DNA of 12,079 nt from the NCBI GenBank assembly GCA_021778935.1, contig JAJYBQ010000051.1:1-12079 (forward strand). The letters are read 5' to 3'. Positions 1-6,262 of the stretch are shown piece after piece; within the stretch, counting starts at the first letter, position 1; every line of letters starts with the position of its first letter. Under the pieces are notes generated by a model. That model was not told the DNA's origin, did no database searches, and saw nothing but the letters and a program-made list of their open reading frames with translations. A program made the position numbers and the translations under genes. The stretch is from Pseudomonadota bacterium. Its GTDB lineage: Bacteria > Pseudomonadota > Gammaproteobacteria > Burkholderiales > Burkholderiaceae.

Positions 1-1
1 C

Positions 2-772
2 GCGGTGCGGGGGAATCCCGATTTCGAGCTCAAGTCGTCGGGCATGAAGATGGGCGGGGGCGCCAAGCCCTTCGGCATCGATGCCGAGCAGGCGTCGCAG
101 GCGCTGGCGGAGATCGGCGTGGCCGGGCTGGCCTTCGAGGGGTTCCACATTTTCTGGGGCTCGCAGAATTTGCGCGCCGAGGCGATCTGCGAGGCGCAGG
201 ACAAGAGCCTGGCGCTGGCGCAGCGGCTGGCCGATGCCGCGCCGGGGCCGGTGCGGGTGCTGAACCTGGGCGGCGGATTCGGGATACCGTACTTCAAGGG
301 CGAGCAGCCGCTCGATCTCGCCGCCGTCGGCGGGCACCTGCACGGCGTCGCCGAGCGCGCCCGGGCGTCGTTTCCGCAGGCGGAGCTGGTGGTCGAGCTG
401 GGCCGCTATCTCGTCGGCGAGGCCGGGATCTATGTCTGCCGCGTGCTGGACCGCAAGGTGTCGCGCGGCCAGGTGTTCCTGGTCACCGACGGCGGCCTGC
501 ACCACCATCTGGCGGCGTCGGGCAACTTCGGCCAGGTGCTGCGCAAGAACTATCCGCTGGCGGTGGGCAACCGCGTGCGGGGATCGTCGCGCGAAACGGT
601 ATCGGTGGTCGGCCCGCTCTGCACGCCGCTCGATCTGCTGGGCGACCGGGTGGAGCTTGCGCGGGCGCACGAGGGGGACCTGGTCGTCGTGTTCCAGTCG
701 GGCGCGTACGGGTTCACCGCCAGTCCGCATCGTTTCCTTGGGCATCCGCCGCCCGTCGAGGTGCTGGTGTAG
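2..772 (+). CDS. PLP-dependent decarboxylase, exosortase A-associated type (5' end outside window)
   Basis: C-terminal part of a fold-type III PLP decarboxylase (ornithine/diaminopimelate decarboxylase-like), closest in feel to the XrtA-associated family TIGR03099. The frame is open to the left edge, so the GTG at base 5 is an internal Val codon rather than a start. The barrel segment containing the PLP lysine is missing. Numbering from that GTG codon, visible landmarks are FELKSSGMKMGGG (7-19), the glycine-rich phosphate-binding loop LNLGGGFGIPY (86-96), ELGRYLVGEAG (131-141, equivalent to the EPGR region), the catalytic cysteine in GPLCTPLD (C206), and QSGAYGF (231-237) near the C-terminus. 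In XrtA loci this enzyme normally follows an acyl-CoA ligase-like protein. Its exact substrate is not established. VanZ follows 32 bases later on the same strand. Confidence 0.88.
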   Translation, partial: AVRGNPDFELKSSGMKMGGGAKPFGIDAEQASQALAEIGVAGLAFEGFHIFWGSQNLRAEAICEAQDKSLALAQRLADAAPGPVRVLNLGGGFGIPYFKGEQPLDLAAVGGHLHGVAERARASFPQAELVVELGRYLVGEAGIYVCRVLDRKVSRGQVFLVTDGGLHHHLAASGNFGQVLRKNYPLAVGNRVRGSSRETVSVVGPLCTPLDLLGDRVELARAHEGDLVVVFQSGAYGFTASPHRFLGHPPPVEVLV

Positions 773-804
773 CGTCGACGCCCGCCTTGCGGGACGATGG
801 GGAC

Positions 805-1953
805 ATGAAGAAAATCGCCGCCATAGTCGTTGCGCTGATCGCCTACGGCTCCCTCTGGCCCTTCGACTACGTTCCCCACGCGGCGTCCTGGGCGGACGTG
901 CGGTACATCCTGTTCGACTGGCCGGCGCATCTGAGCGTCCTCTCGTCGGTCTCGAACGTCATCCTGTTCGTGCCGCTGGGGGTGCTCATTCCCGGGCTCT
1001 CGAAGCGGTTCGCGGCCCGGTTCGCGCTGTTCTGGGCGTCGGTGCTCTTTGCCTGGATTCTCCAGTACTTCCAGTTCTGGTTTCCGATCCGCACACCCGA
1101 CGTGTCGGCGGCCGTGTTCAATGTGCTGGGCCTGGGCGCGGGTTTGCTCCTGCATTCGTCGGCAACGGCGGTGCTGCAACGGATGCAACCCGTTGCGCAG
1201 GACTTTCCGGCGTTCTGGCAGGTACCCACCGCCTTGATGGCGTGCTGGATCCTCTATCGGTGGTTTCCGCTGATGCCGTCGCTGGACGTGCAGAACGTCA
1301 AGAACGCGCTGAAGCCGCTCTTCCGGACGCCGCATTTCGACGGGGTGGCGTTCCTGCATGACCTGGTCGCCTGGCTGGTGTTCCTGCGCCTGTCCCGCTA
1401 CTCGGCGGTGGCGAAGTTGGGCCGGCATTGGCTGGCATTGGCCTGCGTGGCGGTCGTCTTCGCCGAACCGGCGTTCGAGGGCAAGCTGCTGTCCTGGGCC
1501 AACGTCGCCGGGGTGCTGGCCGCCGTGGCAGCAAGGCCGCTCTTCTACCGGGGCAAGGCCAGCCTGTTCCTGCTGCTGGGCCTGCAGTTCCTGAGCCTGT
1601 GCCTGTCCGAGCTCCACCCGTTCCGGTTCACGGCCCATGCCCGGTTCCTGTGGCTGCCGTTTTCCGGAATGATGCAGGGGTCGGTCGTGGTCAACCTGGA
1701 TGCGCTGATCGAGAAGACCTACGTCTACGGCAGCCTGCTGTTCCTGCTGGACTACTACGGCGTGCGGTGGAAGACCGCCGCCACCACGGTGGGCGTGCTG
1801 CTCCTCGGACTGGAGTGGCTGCAGCAGTACATCCCCGGGAAAACCCCGGAAAGCACCGATGCGGTACTGGCGGTGATCCTGGGGTTTGCCATCCATGCCT
1901 ACCTGCGGCAGAAGCCGGCGCAGGCCCTTCCCGCGCCGGTCAGCGCGGCGTGA
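805..1953 (+). CDS. VanZ-family integral membrane protein with repeated VanZ-like units
   Basis: A 382-residue hydrophobic protein. I chose the ATG at 805 over the in-frame TTG at 787 because MKKIAAIVVALIAYGSLWPF is a typical VanZ N-terminal membrane helix; a weak GGGGAC precedes it. The VanZ signature (a Gln/Glu-rich helix end, a Pro and basic loop with S/T, then Asp/Asn and a Gly-rich helix) is clear at residues 84-112 (QYFQFWFPIRTPDV...FNVLGLG) and again at 335-362 (EWLQQYIPGKTPES...). A weaker copy is at 218-237 (FAEPAFEGKLLSWANVAG). About ten hydrophobic segments are expected. VanZ is named from teicoplanin resistance but occurs often in exopolysaccharide loci, where its role is unknown; resistance should not be inferred here. 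It probably forms a transcript with the decarboxylase. Its last 14 bases overlap the end of the convergent glycosyltransferase gene. Confidence 0.85.
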   Translation: MKKIAAIVVALIAYGSLWPFDYVPHAASWADVRYILFDWPAHLSVLSSVSNVILFVPLGVLIPGLSKRFAARFALFWASVLFAWILQYFQFWFPIRTPDVSAAVFNVLGLGAGLLLHSSATAVLQRMQPVAQDFPAFWQVPTALMACWILYRWFPLMPSLDVQNVKNALKPLFRTPHFDGVAFLHDLVAWLVFLRLSRYSAVAKLGRHWLALACVAVVFAEPAFEGKLLSWANVAGVLAAVAARPLFYRGKASLFLLLGLQFLSLCLSELHPFRFTAHARFLWLPFSGMMQGSVVVNLDALIEKTYVYGSLLFLLDYYGVRWKTAATTVGVLLLGLEWLQQYIPGKTPESTDAVLAVILGFAIHAYLRQKPAQALPAPVSAA

Positions 1954-3181
1954 ACCCGCCACGGTCGTCGAGCAACGTGTCCAGGGCCGCGAGATTTCGG
2001 TCCCAGTCGTAGGAGGCGGAAACGGCGGCACGGGCATTGGAACCGATCACGTTGTCCGCACCCGTTTCCAGCAGGGTTCGGATCGCACCGGCAAATGCCT
2101 CGGGGTCCTCCGGTACGCGCAGGTAGTCCCGCCCCGCTTCCGCCCGCAGTCCGAGGGCCGCGGCCTCCAGCACCACGACGGGCCGGCCCATCGCCATCGC
2201 CTCGATGATCTTGTTCTGGATGCCGCGGGCGATGCGCAGCGGCGCGACCACGGCACGGGCGTGCTGGACGTAGGGGCGCACGTCCGGCACCGTGCCGGTG
2301 ACCGTGATCGCGGGGTCGGCGGCAAGGGCCTGTACCGCGGGATCGGGGTTCATGCCGACGATGGTGAAGCGCAGCCGGGGATGCGTCGCGCGCAGGCGCG
2401 GCAGCACCTCGCGGGCGAACCAGGTGACGGCGTCGATGTTGGGCCAGTAGTCCATTGCGCCGGTGAAGACCAGGGTTTCCTCGCCGGTGGCGTAGGGCGA
2501 GGGCCGGTCGTCGCGTGGGGAGAAATATTCCCGGTCGACGCCGTTCTCGATCGCATGCAGGCGCGGCGCGCAGGCGGGCGCAAGGCGGGCGAAGAGGGCC
2601 TTCTCGGCCTCGGTGGCGAAGACGGTGGCATGGTTCTGCAGCGCGTGCGCGTGCTCGAATTCGAGCAGGCGGCGGCCTTCGCGGCGGTAGATCCAGGACA
2701 TCGGCCAGCGGTGCTGCGTCGCGTAGTCGGTCCACTTGGCCGAATCGGCGTCGCAGTAGTCGGCGACGACGCGCAGGCCCGCGCGTCCGGCGACGTACTG
2801 CGCCATCGGCGAGGAAAAGAGCACCGCCTTGCGGATCGGCTGCGCACGCAGGGTGGCGTCGACCCAGCGGGCGAGCTGTGCGCTGCGGTAATACGGCGCG
2901 GTCAGCGCTTCGCCGCGCAGCAGGCCGGTGAGCGAGCGCAGGCGGGCGGACCGCGGGTGCAGGCGTACCGCGCAGACAGCCGCGCAGGATTCCCGCAGGC
3001 TCGCGATGTGGCGCTCGTCTTCGTCGGAATCGACGAAGGTGCCGAGGTGGATCCGATAGCGCCGGGCCAGATGCCGCAGGATGTGGTACGAGCGGATCTT
3101 GTCGCCCTTGTTCGGCGGGTAGGGCAGGCGGTGGACGAGGTAGAGCAGCGGCTCCGGCGCGGCGCCGCCGGGGGATCTCAT
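1940..3181 (-). CDS. Glycosyltransferase, family 1/4 type, PEP-CTERM/XrtA-associated (TIGR03087-like)
   Basis: A 413-residue cytoplasmic GT-B glycosyltransferase that should add a sugar to the lipid-linked exopolysaccharide repeat unit; donor and acceptor are unknown. The N-terminal acceptor domain begins HRLPYPPNKGDKIRSYH (about residues 17-33), a hallmark of the XrtA-associated family, and carries YCDADSAKWTDYA near the middle. The donor domain has FTGAMDYWPNIDAV (about residue 248 on) and the nucleotide-sugar-binding helix GIQNKIIEAMAMGRPVV, with the conserved Glu of EAMAMGRP. The ATG at 3181 overlaps the TGA of the upstream femAB-like gene as ATGA, indicating translational coupling. It is the last gene of the minus-strand operon. 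In comparable loci as I know them the exosortase gene commonly comes next, but here the gene runs into the convergent VanZ gene. Confidence 0.9.
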   Translation of the reverse strand: MRSPGGAAPEPLLYLVHRLPYPPNKGDKIRSYHILRHLARRYRIHLGTFVDSDEDERHIASLRESCAAVCAVRLHPRSARLRSLTGLLRGEALTAPYYRSAQLARWVDATLRAQPIRKAVLFSSPMAQYVAGRAGLRVVADYCDADSAKWTDYATQHRWPMSWIYRREGRRLLEFEHAHALQNHATVFATEAEKALFARLAPACAPRLHAIENGVDREYFSPRDDRPSPYATGEETLVFTGAMDYWPNIDAVTWFAREVLPRLRATHPRLRFTIVGMNPDPAVQALAADPAITVTGTVPDVRPYVQHARAVVAPLRIARGIQNKIIEAMAMGRPVVVLEAAALGLRAEAGRDYLRVPEDPEAFAGAIRTLLETGADNVIGSNARAAVSASYDWDRNLAALDTLLDDRGGFTPR

Positions 3182-4239
3182 CCCAGGTGGCGGGCGATGT
3201 GCGGCCCGATCGCGTTGACCACCGGCCGGGGCAGCTTGCGCCAGACGGCGATCGCCGCCTGGTAGCGGGGATTGGACGGATTGTTCTGGGGAATCGTGTC
3301 GCGGCCGAAGAGCTGGTATTCGTAATGCAGCGGCGCGGGCTCGAAGCCCCAGTTCTTCTTGAAGTCGAAGGAGCCGGTGCCGCGCTTGGAGCGGCCATAG
3401 TCGAAGACCTTGATGCCGCGTTCGCAGGCGCGCCGCATCAGTTCCCAGTACTTGAAGTCGTTGGCGGCCAGTTCGCGGGCATCGGTGCAGTCGCCGGCGT
3501 AGTAGGGCAGGACTTCGTCGCGGAAGTAGAACGAGAGCACGGTCGAAACCGGCTTACCTTCCGGGGAAACCACGGTCATGACCTCGGCGGCGTCGCCGAA
3601 GACCCGCAGCAGCGTTTCGAAATACCGCTTCGGGAAGGGCGGGGTGCCGTGGCGGTGCATGTTGTCGGCATACAGCTCGAAAAACCGGTTCGCATCGCCG
3701 TCGATTTCGGAAACGAGCCCGCGCTGGATCGACTTTCGCACCATCGCCCGCTGCTTGCGCGGGATGGCGAGCATATTGGCTTCGATGTCCGGCTGGATCT
3801 CGCGCCGGAAGGTGACGTAGAGGTCCTGGCGGGGCCAGTCGGGCTCCGCCGCCGCGCGGTTGCGCAGTTCCAGGTGCGAGACGCCCAGATCCCTGGCGAG
3901 CGCTGCGGCATGGGTGTGCAGGGCGTGGCGCGCTTCCTCGTCCGAAGCCGCCGCGCCGCCGTAGACGGCGAAGGGCAGCGAGACGAGGGCGTTGCCGAAT
4001 AACCGGCTGCGGACCTGCGCCAGGGGAAGAATGCCGGCGACGACATCGCCGCGCCGCGCGATCAGGTAGTGGGTCTTGTGCCCGAAGACGTCCTCGAGGA
4101 TCTGCCGCCATTCGAAGCGATGGAAGAAGGTCGCTTCCGGACATGCGTCGACGAAGGCCTGCCAGGCGGCGCGGTCGGAGTCTTGCGCGGAGGTGATTTT
4201 CGTTGGAGCGGACGGGGTCGCAGTGGAGGGGGGAATCAT
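3178..4239 (-). CDS. FemAB-like acyl/aminoacyl-transferase, PEP-CTERM/XrtA-associated (TIGR03019-like)
   Basis: A 353-residue protein of the FemAB/GNAT fold (double acetyltransferase domain), the family found next to the deacetylase in XrtA exopolysaccharide loci. Family landmarks are RKQRAMVRKSIQRG (about 160-173), the second GNAT core with LPYYAGDCTDARELAANDFKYW (split: LPYYAGDC about 243-250, NDFKYWELMRRA about 259-270), FDYGRSKRGTGSFDFKKNWG (about 278-297), and the C-terminal IPQNNPSNPRYQ block. It probably transfers an acyl or aminoacyl group to the polysaccharide or a linked peptide; the substrate is not known. The ATG at 4239 overlaps the stop codon of fic (ATGA), and its own stop overlaps the start of the glycosyltransferase gene. 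The first ~20 residues (rich in Pro, Ser, Thr) are poorly conserved in kind, so a slightly later start cannot be excluded. Confidence 0.88.
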   Translation of the reverse strand: MIPPSTATPSAPTKITSAQDSDRAAWQAFVDACPEATFFHRFEWRQILEDVFGHKTHYLIARRGDVVAGILPLAQVRSRLFGNALVSLPFAVYGGAAASDEEARHALHTHAAALARDLGVSHLELRNRAAAEPDWPRQDLYVTFRREIQPDIEANMLAIPRKQRAMVRKSIQRGLVSEIDGDANRFFELYADNMHRHGTPPFPKRYFETLLRVFGDAAEVMTVVSPEGKPVSTVLSFYFRDEVLPYYAGDCTDARELAANDFKYWELMRRACERGIKVFDYGRSKRGTGSFDFKKNWGFEPAPLHYEYQLFGRDTIPQNNPSNPRYQAAIAVWRKLPRPVVNAIGPHIARHLG

Positions 4240-5000
4240 TGTGAACCCGCCTGATCGGTGTCTCGACTCGCGCTATCCCGGTACGAATATCCTCGCTTCG
4301 CCTCATACTGACGATATTTTTCGGCAATGACGGGGTCCAAAAGATTTCCTTCAACCTGGTTGATCTCGTCGATGCTATCGAGCCCCTTTATGGACAGGAT
4401 GGCGTTTCCCCACGTTCCGCGCCGCAATTGCGGACCCTTGAATCGCAGCAGGTACGCATCCAGGATTTCCTTTCCAGGGGTCTCGATCTCGCGGGCGAGG
4501 GCATCAAGATAATCGTCCTTATTGGTATCTTGCCAGGCGATCGAGAATCCGGCCCGGTGGCATAGTTCCATGTGAATGAGGAGCATGGTGCGGCCATTTC
4601 CATCGAGGAACGGATGGCCGAACGCGAAATTTCCCATTACCTCGCCGGGCTTCCGTGGCATGACAGCCCGGTCCTGGCCCAGGCGAAGCCCGTACTCAAC
4701 CGCCAATCTGGCGGAGAGCGGGTGACAGAACATGACGCTGCCTTTGCTTACCGCGCGATTGGGCAGTACAGCCGCGCGATCTTGACCAGCCCAGGGATAG
4801 TAGTCGGCGAAGAGAATGCGATGCACCGTCAGGAAGTCGTCGTAGGTGATGACATGGCACGCAGCAAGATGCACCAGCGCCTGGTCGAAATTGGCGCGAA
4901 ACAGGTTGTGCTCGAAATGCTTGATCGTCGATTTGTCTTTGTCTCGCCTGACGTTGCGAAGGTACCCCGCTGCGTCGAAGTCGCGGAACGGATCAAACAT
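4236..5000 (-). CDS. fic: Fic/DOC-domain protein, probable toxin of a class I Fic-antitoxin pair
   Basis: A 254-residue Fic-domain protein. Fic proteins usually transfer AMP from ATP to a hydroxyl side chain of a target protein. The core motif HPFLDGNGRT lies at residues 129-138, with catalytic H129, acidic D133 and anion-binding Asn/Gly/Arg all present. Upstream, YYPWAGQDR (67-75) is the usual flap region. The last Arg of the canonical HPFx(D/E)GNGRxxR motif is Leu here (L140). The part after about residue 190 (GLDSID...NQVEGN...DPVIAEKYRQYE) looks like the usual tail of this subgroup. The ATG at 5000 overlaps the stop of the small upstream gene by 8 bases. The TGA at 4236 overlaps the femAB start by 4. 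GC content is visibly lower than the flanks, which suggests acquisition. Toxicity and target are inferred, not shown. Confidence 0.9.
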   Translation of the reverse strand: MFDPFRDFDAAGYLRNVRRDKDKSTIKHFEHNLFRANFDQALVHLAACHVITYDDFLTVHRILFADYYPWAGQDRAAVLPNRAVSKGSVMFCHPLSARLAVEYGLRLGQDRAVMPRKPGEVMGNFAFGHPFLDGNGRTMLLIHMELCHRAGFSIAWQDTNKDDYLDALAREIETPGKEILDAYLLRFKGPQLRRGTWGNAILSIKGLDSIDEINQVEGNLLDPVIAEKYRQYEAKRGYSYRDSASRDTDQAGSQ

Positions 5001-5247
5001 TGCGGCACTCGTCCAGGTGCCGCCCGAGAAGATCCACCATGGTTTCGCCGTCGATTACATTGGCACGCTTGAGCGCAACGAGTAAATTTTCCGTCTCATC
5101 GGTTCGCACATCGTCGTCTGCCAGATGCGTGATCACCTCCGCCAAGGCGTCGCTACCGGTCTTCTCATAAACGACGCCATGCCGCCGCGCCAGCGTCGCA
5201 ACGTAATGCGTCACATCTTCCTGGTCGATTGTACTGGCCGTTCGCAT
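4993..5247 (-). CDS. Small Fic antitoxin-like protein with a (S/T)xxxE(G/N) motif
   Basis: An 84-residue acidic protein encoded directly upstream of fic and overlapping it by 8 bases. Residues 49-54 read TDETEN, which fits the (S/T)xxxE(G/N) inhibition motif of class I Fic antitoxins such as VbhA, whose Glu projects into the Fic active site and blocks productive ATP binding. The protein appears mostly helical (ATLARRHG near 17-24, ENLLVALKRAN near 53-63, DLLGRHLDE near 72-80). The ATG at 5247 is preferred over the in-frame GTG at 5265. The ATG has GGAGG 5 bases upstream, while the GTG directly abuts its own purine-rich stretch. By context it should neutralise Fic as a protein partner. A role as DNA-binding repressor has no sequence support. 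Confidence 0.75.
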   Translation of the reverse strand: MRTASTIDQEDVTHYVATLARRHGVVYEKTGSDALAEVITHLADDDVRTDETENLLVALKRANVIDGETMVDLLGRHLDECRNV

Positions 5248-5252
5248 CCCGT

Positions 5253-5257
5253 CCTCC
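5253..5257 (-). promoter_or_regulatory. Ribosome binding site that fixes the antitoxin start
   Basis: On the minus strand GGAGG lies 5 bases before the ATG at 5247. A second purine-rich stretch sits immediately against the GTG at 5265, too close to serve that codon. This supports an 84-residue protein rather than a 90-residue one. Confidence 0.6.
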
Positions 5258-5275
5258 GCAACCACTCCTCCCAGG

Positions 5276-5311
5276 ATTTTACGATTTCCCTACACTGTTG
5301 ACCGTGTGACC
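5276..5311 (-). promoter_or_regulatory. Possible promoter and operator of the antitoxin/fic pair
   Basis: The 70-base gap between the deacetylase stop and the antitoxin ATG holds, on the minus strand, TAAAAT (5276-5281; five of six -10 consensus bases), about 29 bases before the ATG. The -35 match is weak: CGGTCA at 17 bases spacing, three of six. On the + strand TGACC occurs twice in the same orientation, at 5299-5303 and 5307-5311, and ACAC/GTGT arms flank one copy (5292-5307). These could be an operator. Both calls rest on short matches in a short gap. Confidence 0.3.
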
Positions 5312-5317
5312 AGCGTC

Positions 5318-6262
5318 TCAGTCCGTCAACCCGAACACCCGATCCATTCGGTCCCAACGGAAATCCTGCAACAGGCGTTGCAGCTTTTCCTCGTTGGTAT
5401 CGAGATTGACGTAATGGCGAACCCGCGTCCGCAGCGGAAGGCCGGGGATGCGCGGTTGCCCGGGATCGATCTCCCAGGGATGCGTGTAGAAGATCGCCGG
5501 TTGCCGGTCGGCGTGGTTGACGCGCCGGATCGCGGCGCGGGAAACGGCATAGGGTAACAGTCGGAAGTATCCGCCGCCGCCGGCGGGAAAATTATTCCCC
5601 CCGGCGCGCATCGTGGTGACCGGGATCTCGATCAGCGCGTCGCGCACCCGGTACGGAAAGCGCGGCGCGTCGGGCATGCCGTAGTGGTCGTGGCGCACCG
5701 GGTAGACGCTCGAACTGTAGCGGTAGCCGGCGCGTTCCAGCACGTCGAACGCCCAGGGGTTGCGCTCGTCGATGGAGAAGGAGGGCGCGCGGTAACCCCG
5801 CACCGCCGACCCGGCGATGTCCTCGAGGATGCCTTTCGCGCGCCCGACGTCTTCCGCGAACGCCTCCGGCGTCTGCCCGGTGGCGCGCAGATGGGCGTAG
5901 CCGTGGCTCGCGAGTTCGTGCCCGGCATCAACGATGCGCCGGATCGCGGCCGGGTGGCGCTCGGCGATCCAGCCCAGGGTGAAGAAGGTCGCCCGCGCGT
6001 CGTGCTCCCGGAACAGCGCCAGCAGCCGGTCGACGTTGCGCTCGACCCGACAGGGAATCGCATCCCACTGCGCGCGGTCGATGTGGTGTTCGAACGCCGA
6101 AACCTGGAAGTAGTCTTCGACGTCGACGGTGAGGGCGTTCCGGCCCTCGAATCCCGGGGTTGCCAAGGGTTCTACGCCAATCCCCGGTCGGGTCCATTCC
6201 CTCTCCCGCGCGCGGGAGAGGGCGGGGGTGAGGGCAGTCGCCATATCCGCGATGCGCTGCAT
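5318..6262 (-). CDS. Polysaccharide deacetylase, PEP-CTERM/XrtA-associated (TIGR03006-like, NodB fold)
   Basis: A 314-residue carbohydrate esterase 4 family enzyme expected to remove N-acetyl (or O-acetyl) groups from the exopolysaccharide. NodB motifs, numbered from the ATG at 6262: motif 1 NALTVDVEDYF with D47 and D50, motif 2 HELASHGYAH with H120 and H124 (metal ligands), and motif 3 RGYRAPSFS (155-163). FYTHPWEIDPGQPR near the C-terminus is typical of the XrtA subgroup, as is the ending on a C-terminal block rich in Asp and Arg. The chosen ATG overlaps the wecB stop as TGATG. Homologues I know begin close to the NALTVDVEDYF block, whereas here about 40 extra residues precede it, part of which (ALTPALSRARERE) is translated from a palindromic repeat. 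A TTG at 6166 is a possible alternative start that would exclude the repeat. No signal peptide is evident. Confidence 0.88.
   Translation of the reverse strand: MQRIADMATALTPALSRAREREWTRPGIGVEPLATPGFEGRNALTVDVEDYFQVSAFEHHIDRAQWDAIPCRVERNVDRLLALFREHDARATFFTLGWIAERHPAAIRRIVDAGHELASHGYAHLRATGQTPEAFAEDVGRAKGILEDIAGSAVRGYRAPSFSIDERNPWAFDVLERAGYRYSSSVYPVRHDHYGMPDAPRFPYRVRDALIEIPVTTMRAGGNNFPAGGGGYFRLLPYAVSRAAIRRVNHADRQPAIFYTHPWEIDPGQPRIPGLPLRTRVRHYVNLDTNEEKLQRLLQDFRWDRMDRVFGLTD
6199..6236. repeat. REP-like palindromic repeat inside the 5' coding end of the deacetylase gene
   Basis: A perfect 24-base palindrome spans 6199-6222; the left arm is CCCTCTCCCGCG and the right arm is its exact complement. 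It is followed by GCGGGGGTGAGGGC (6223-6235 and on). This arrangement matches a dispersed repeat common between genes in many proteobacteria, whose translation gives the recognisable peptide ALTPALSRERE. Here it lies 40 bases beyond the wecB stop, within the frame of the deacetylase, and contributes codons. In the mRNA it would form a very stable hairpin just downstream of the deacetylase start codon. Confidence 0.7.

Noticed and set aside
805..1953. VanZ as a glycopeptide-resistance determinant
   Set aside because: There are no vanHAX or vanRS neighbours, and the context is exopolysaccharide synthesis, where VanZ-family proteins are common.
550..2037. Long open frame on the minus strand opposite the decarboxylase and VanZ genes (495 codons)
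   Set aside because: Its translation is low-complexity, rich in Arg, Gln, Glu and Pro, as expected from the reverse frame of GC-rich genes. The + strand proteins have clear family motifs.
1886..3265. Long open + strand frame opposite the glycosyltransferase gene
   Set aside because: Translation is Gly/Arg/Val-rich without motifs; the minus strand encodes a clear glycosyltransferase.
3187..4002. Open + strand frame opposite the FemAB-like gene
   Set aside because: No recognisable protein; it mirrors the codon bias of the real gene.
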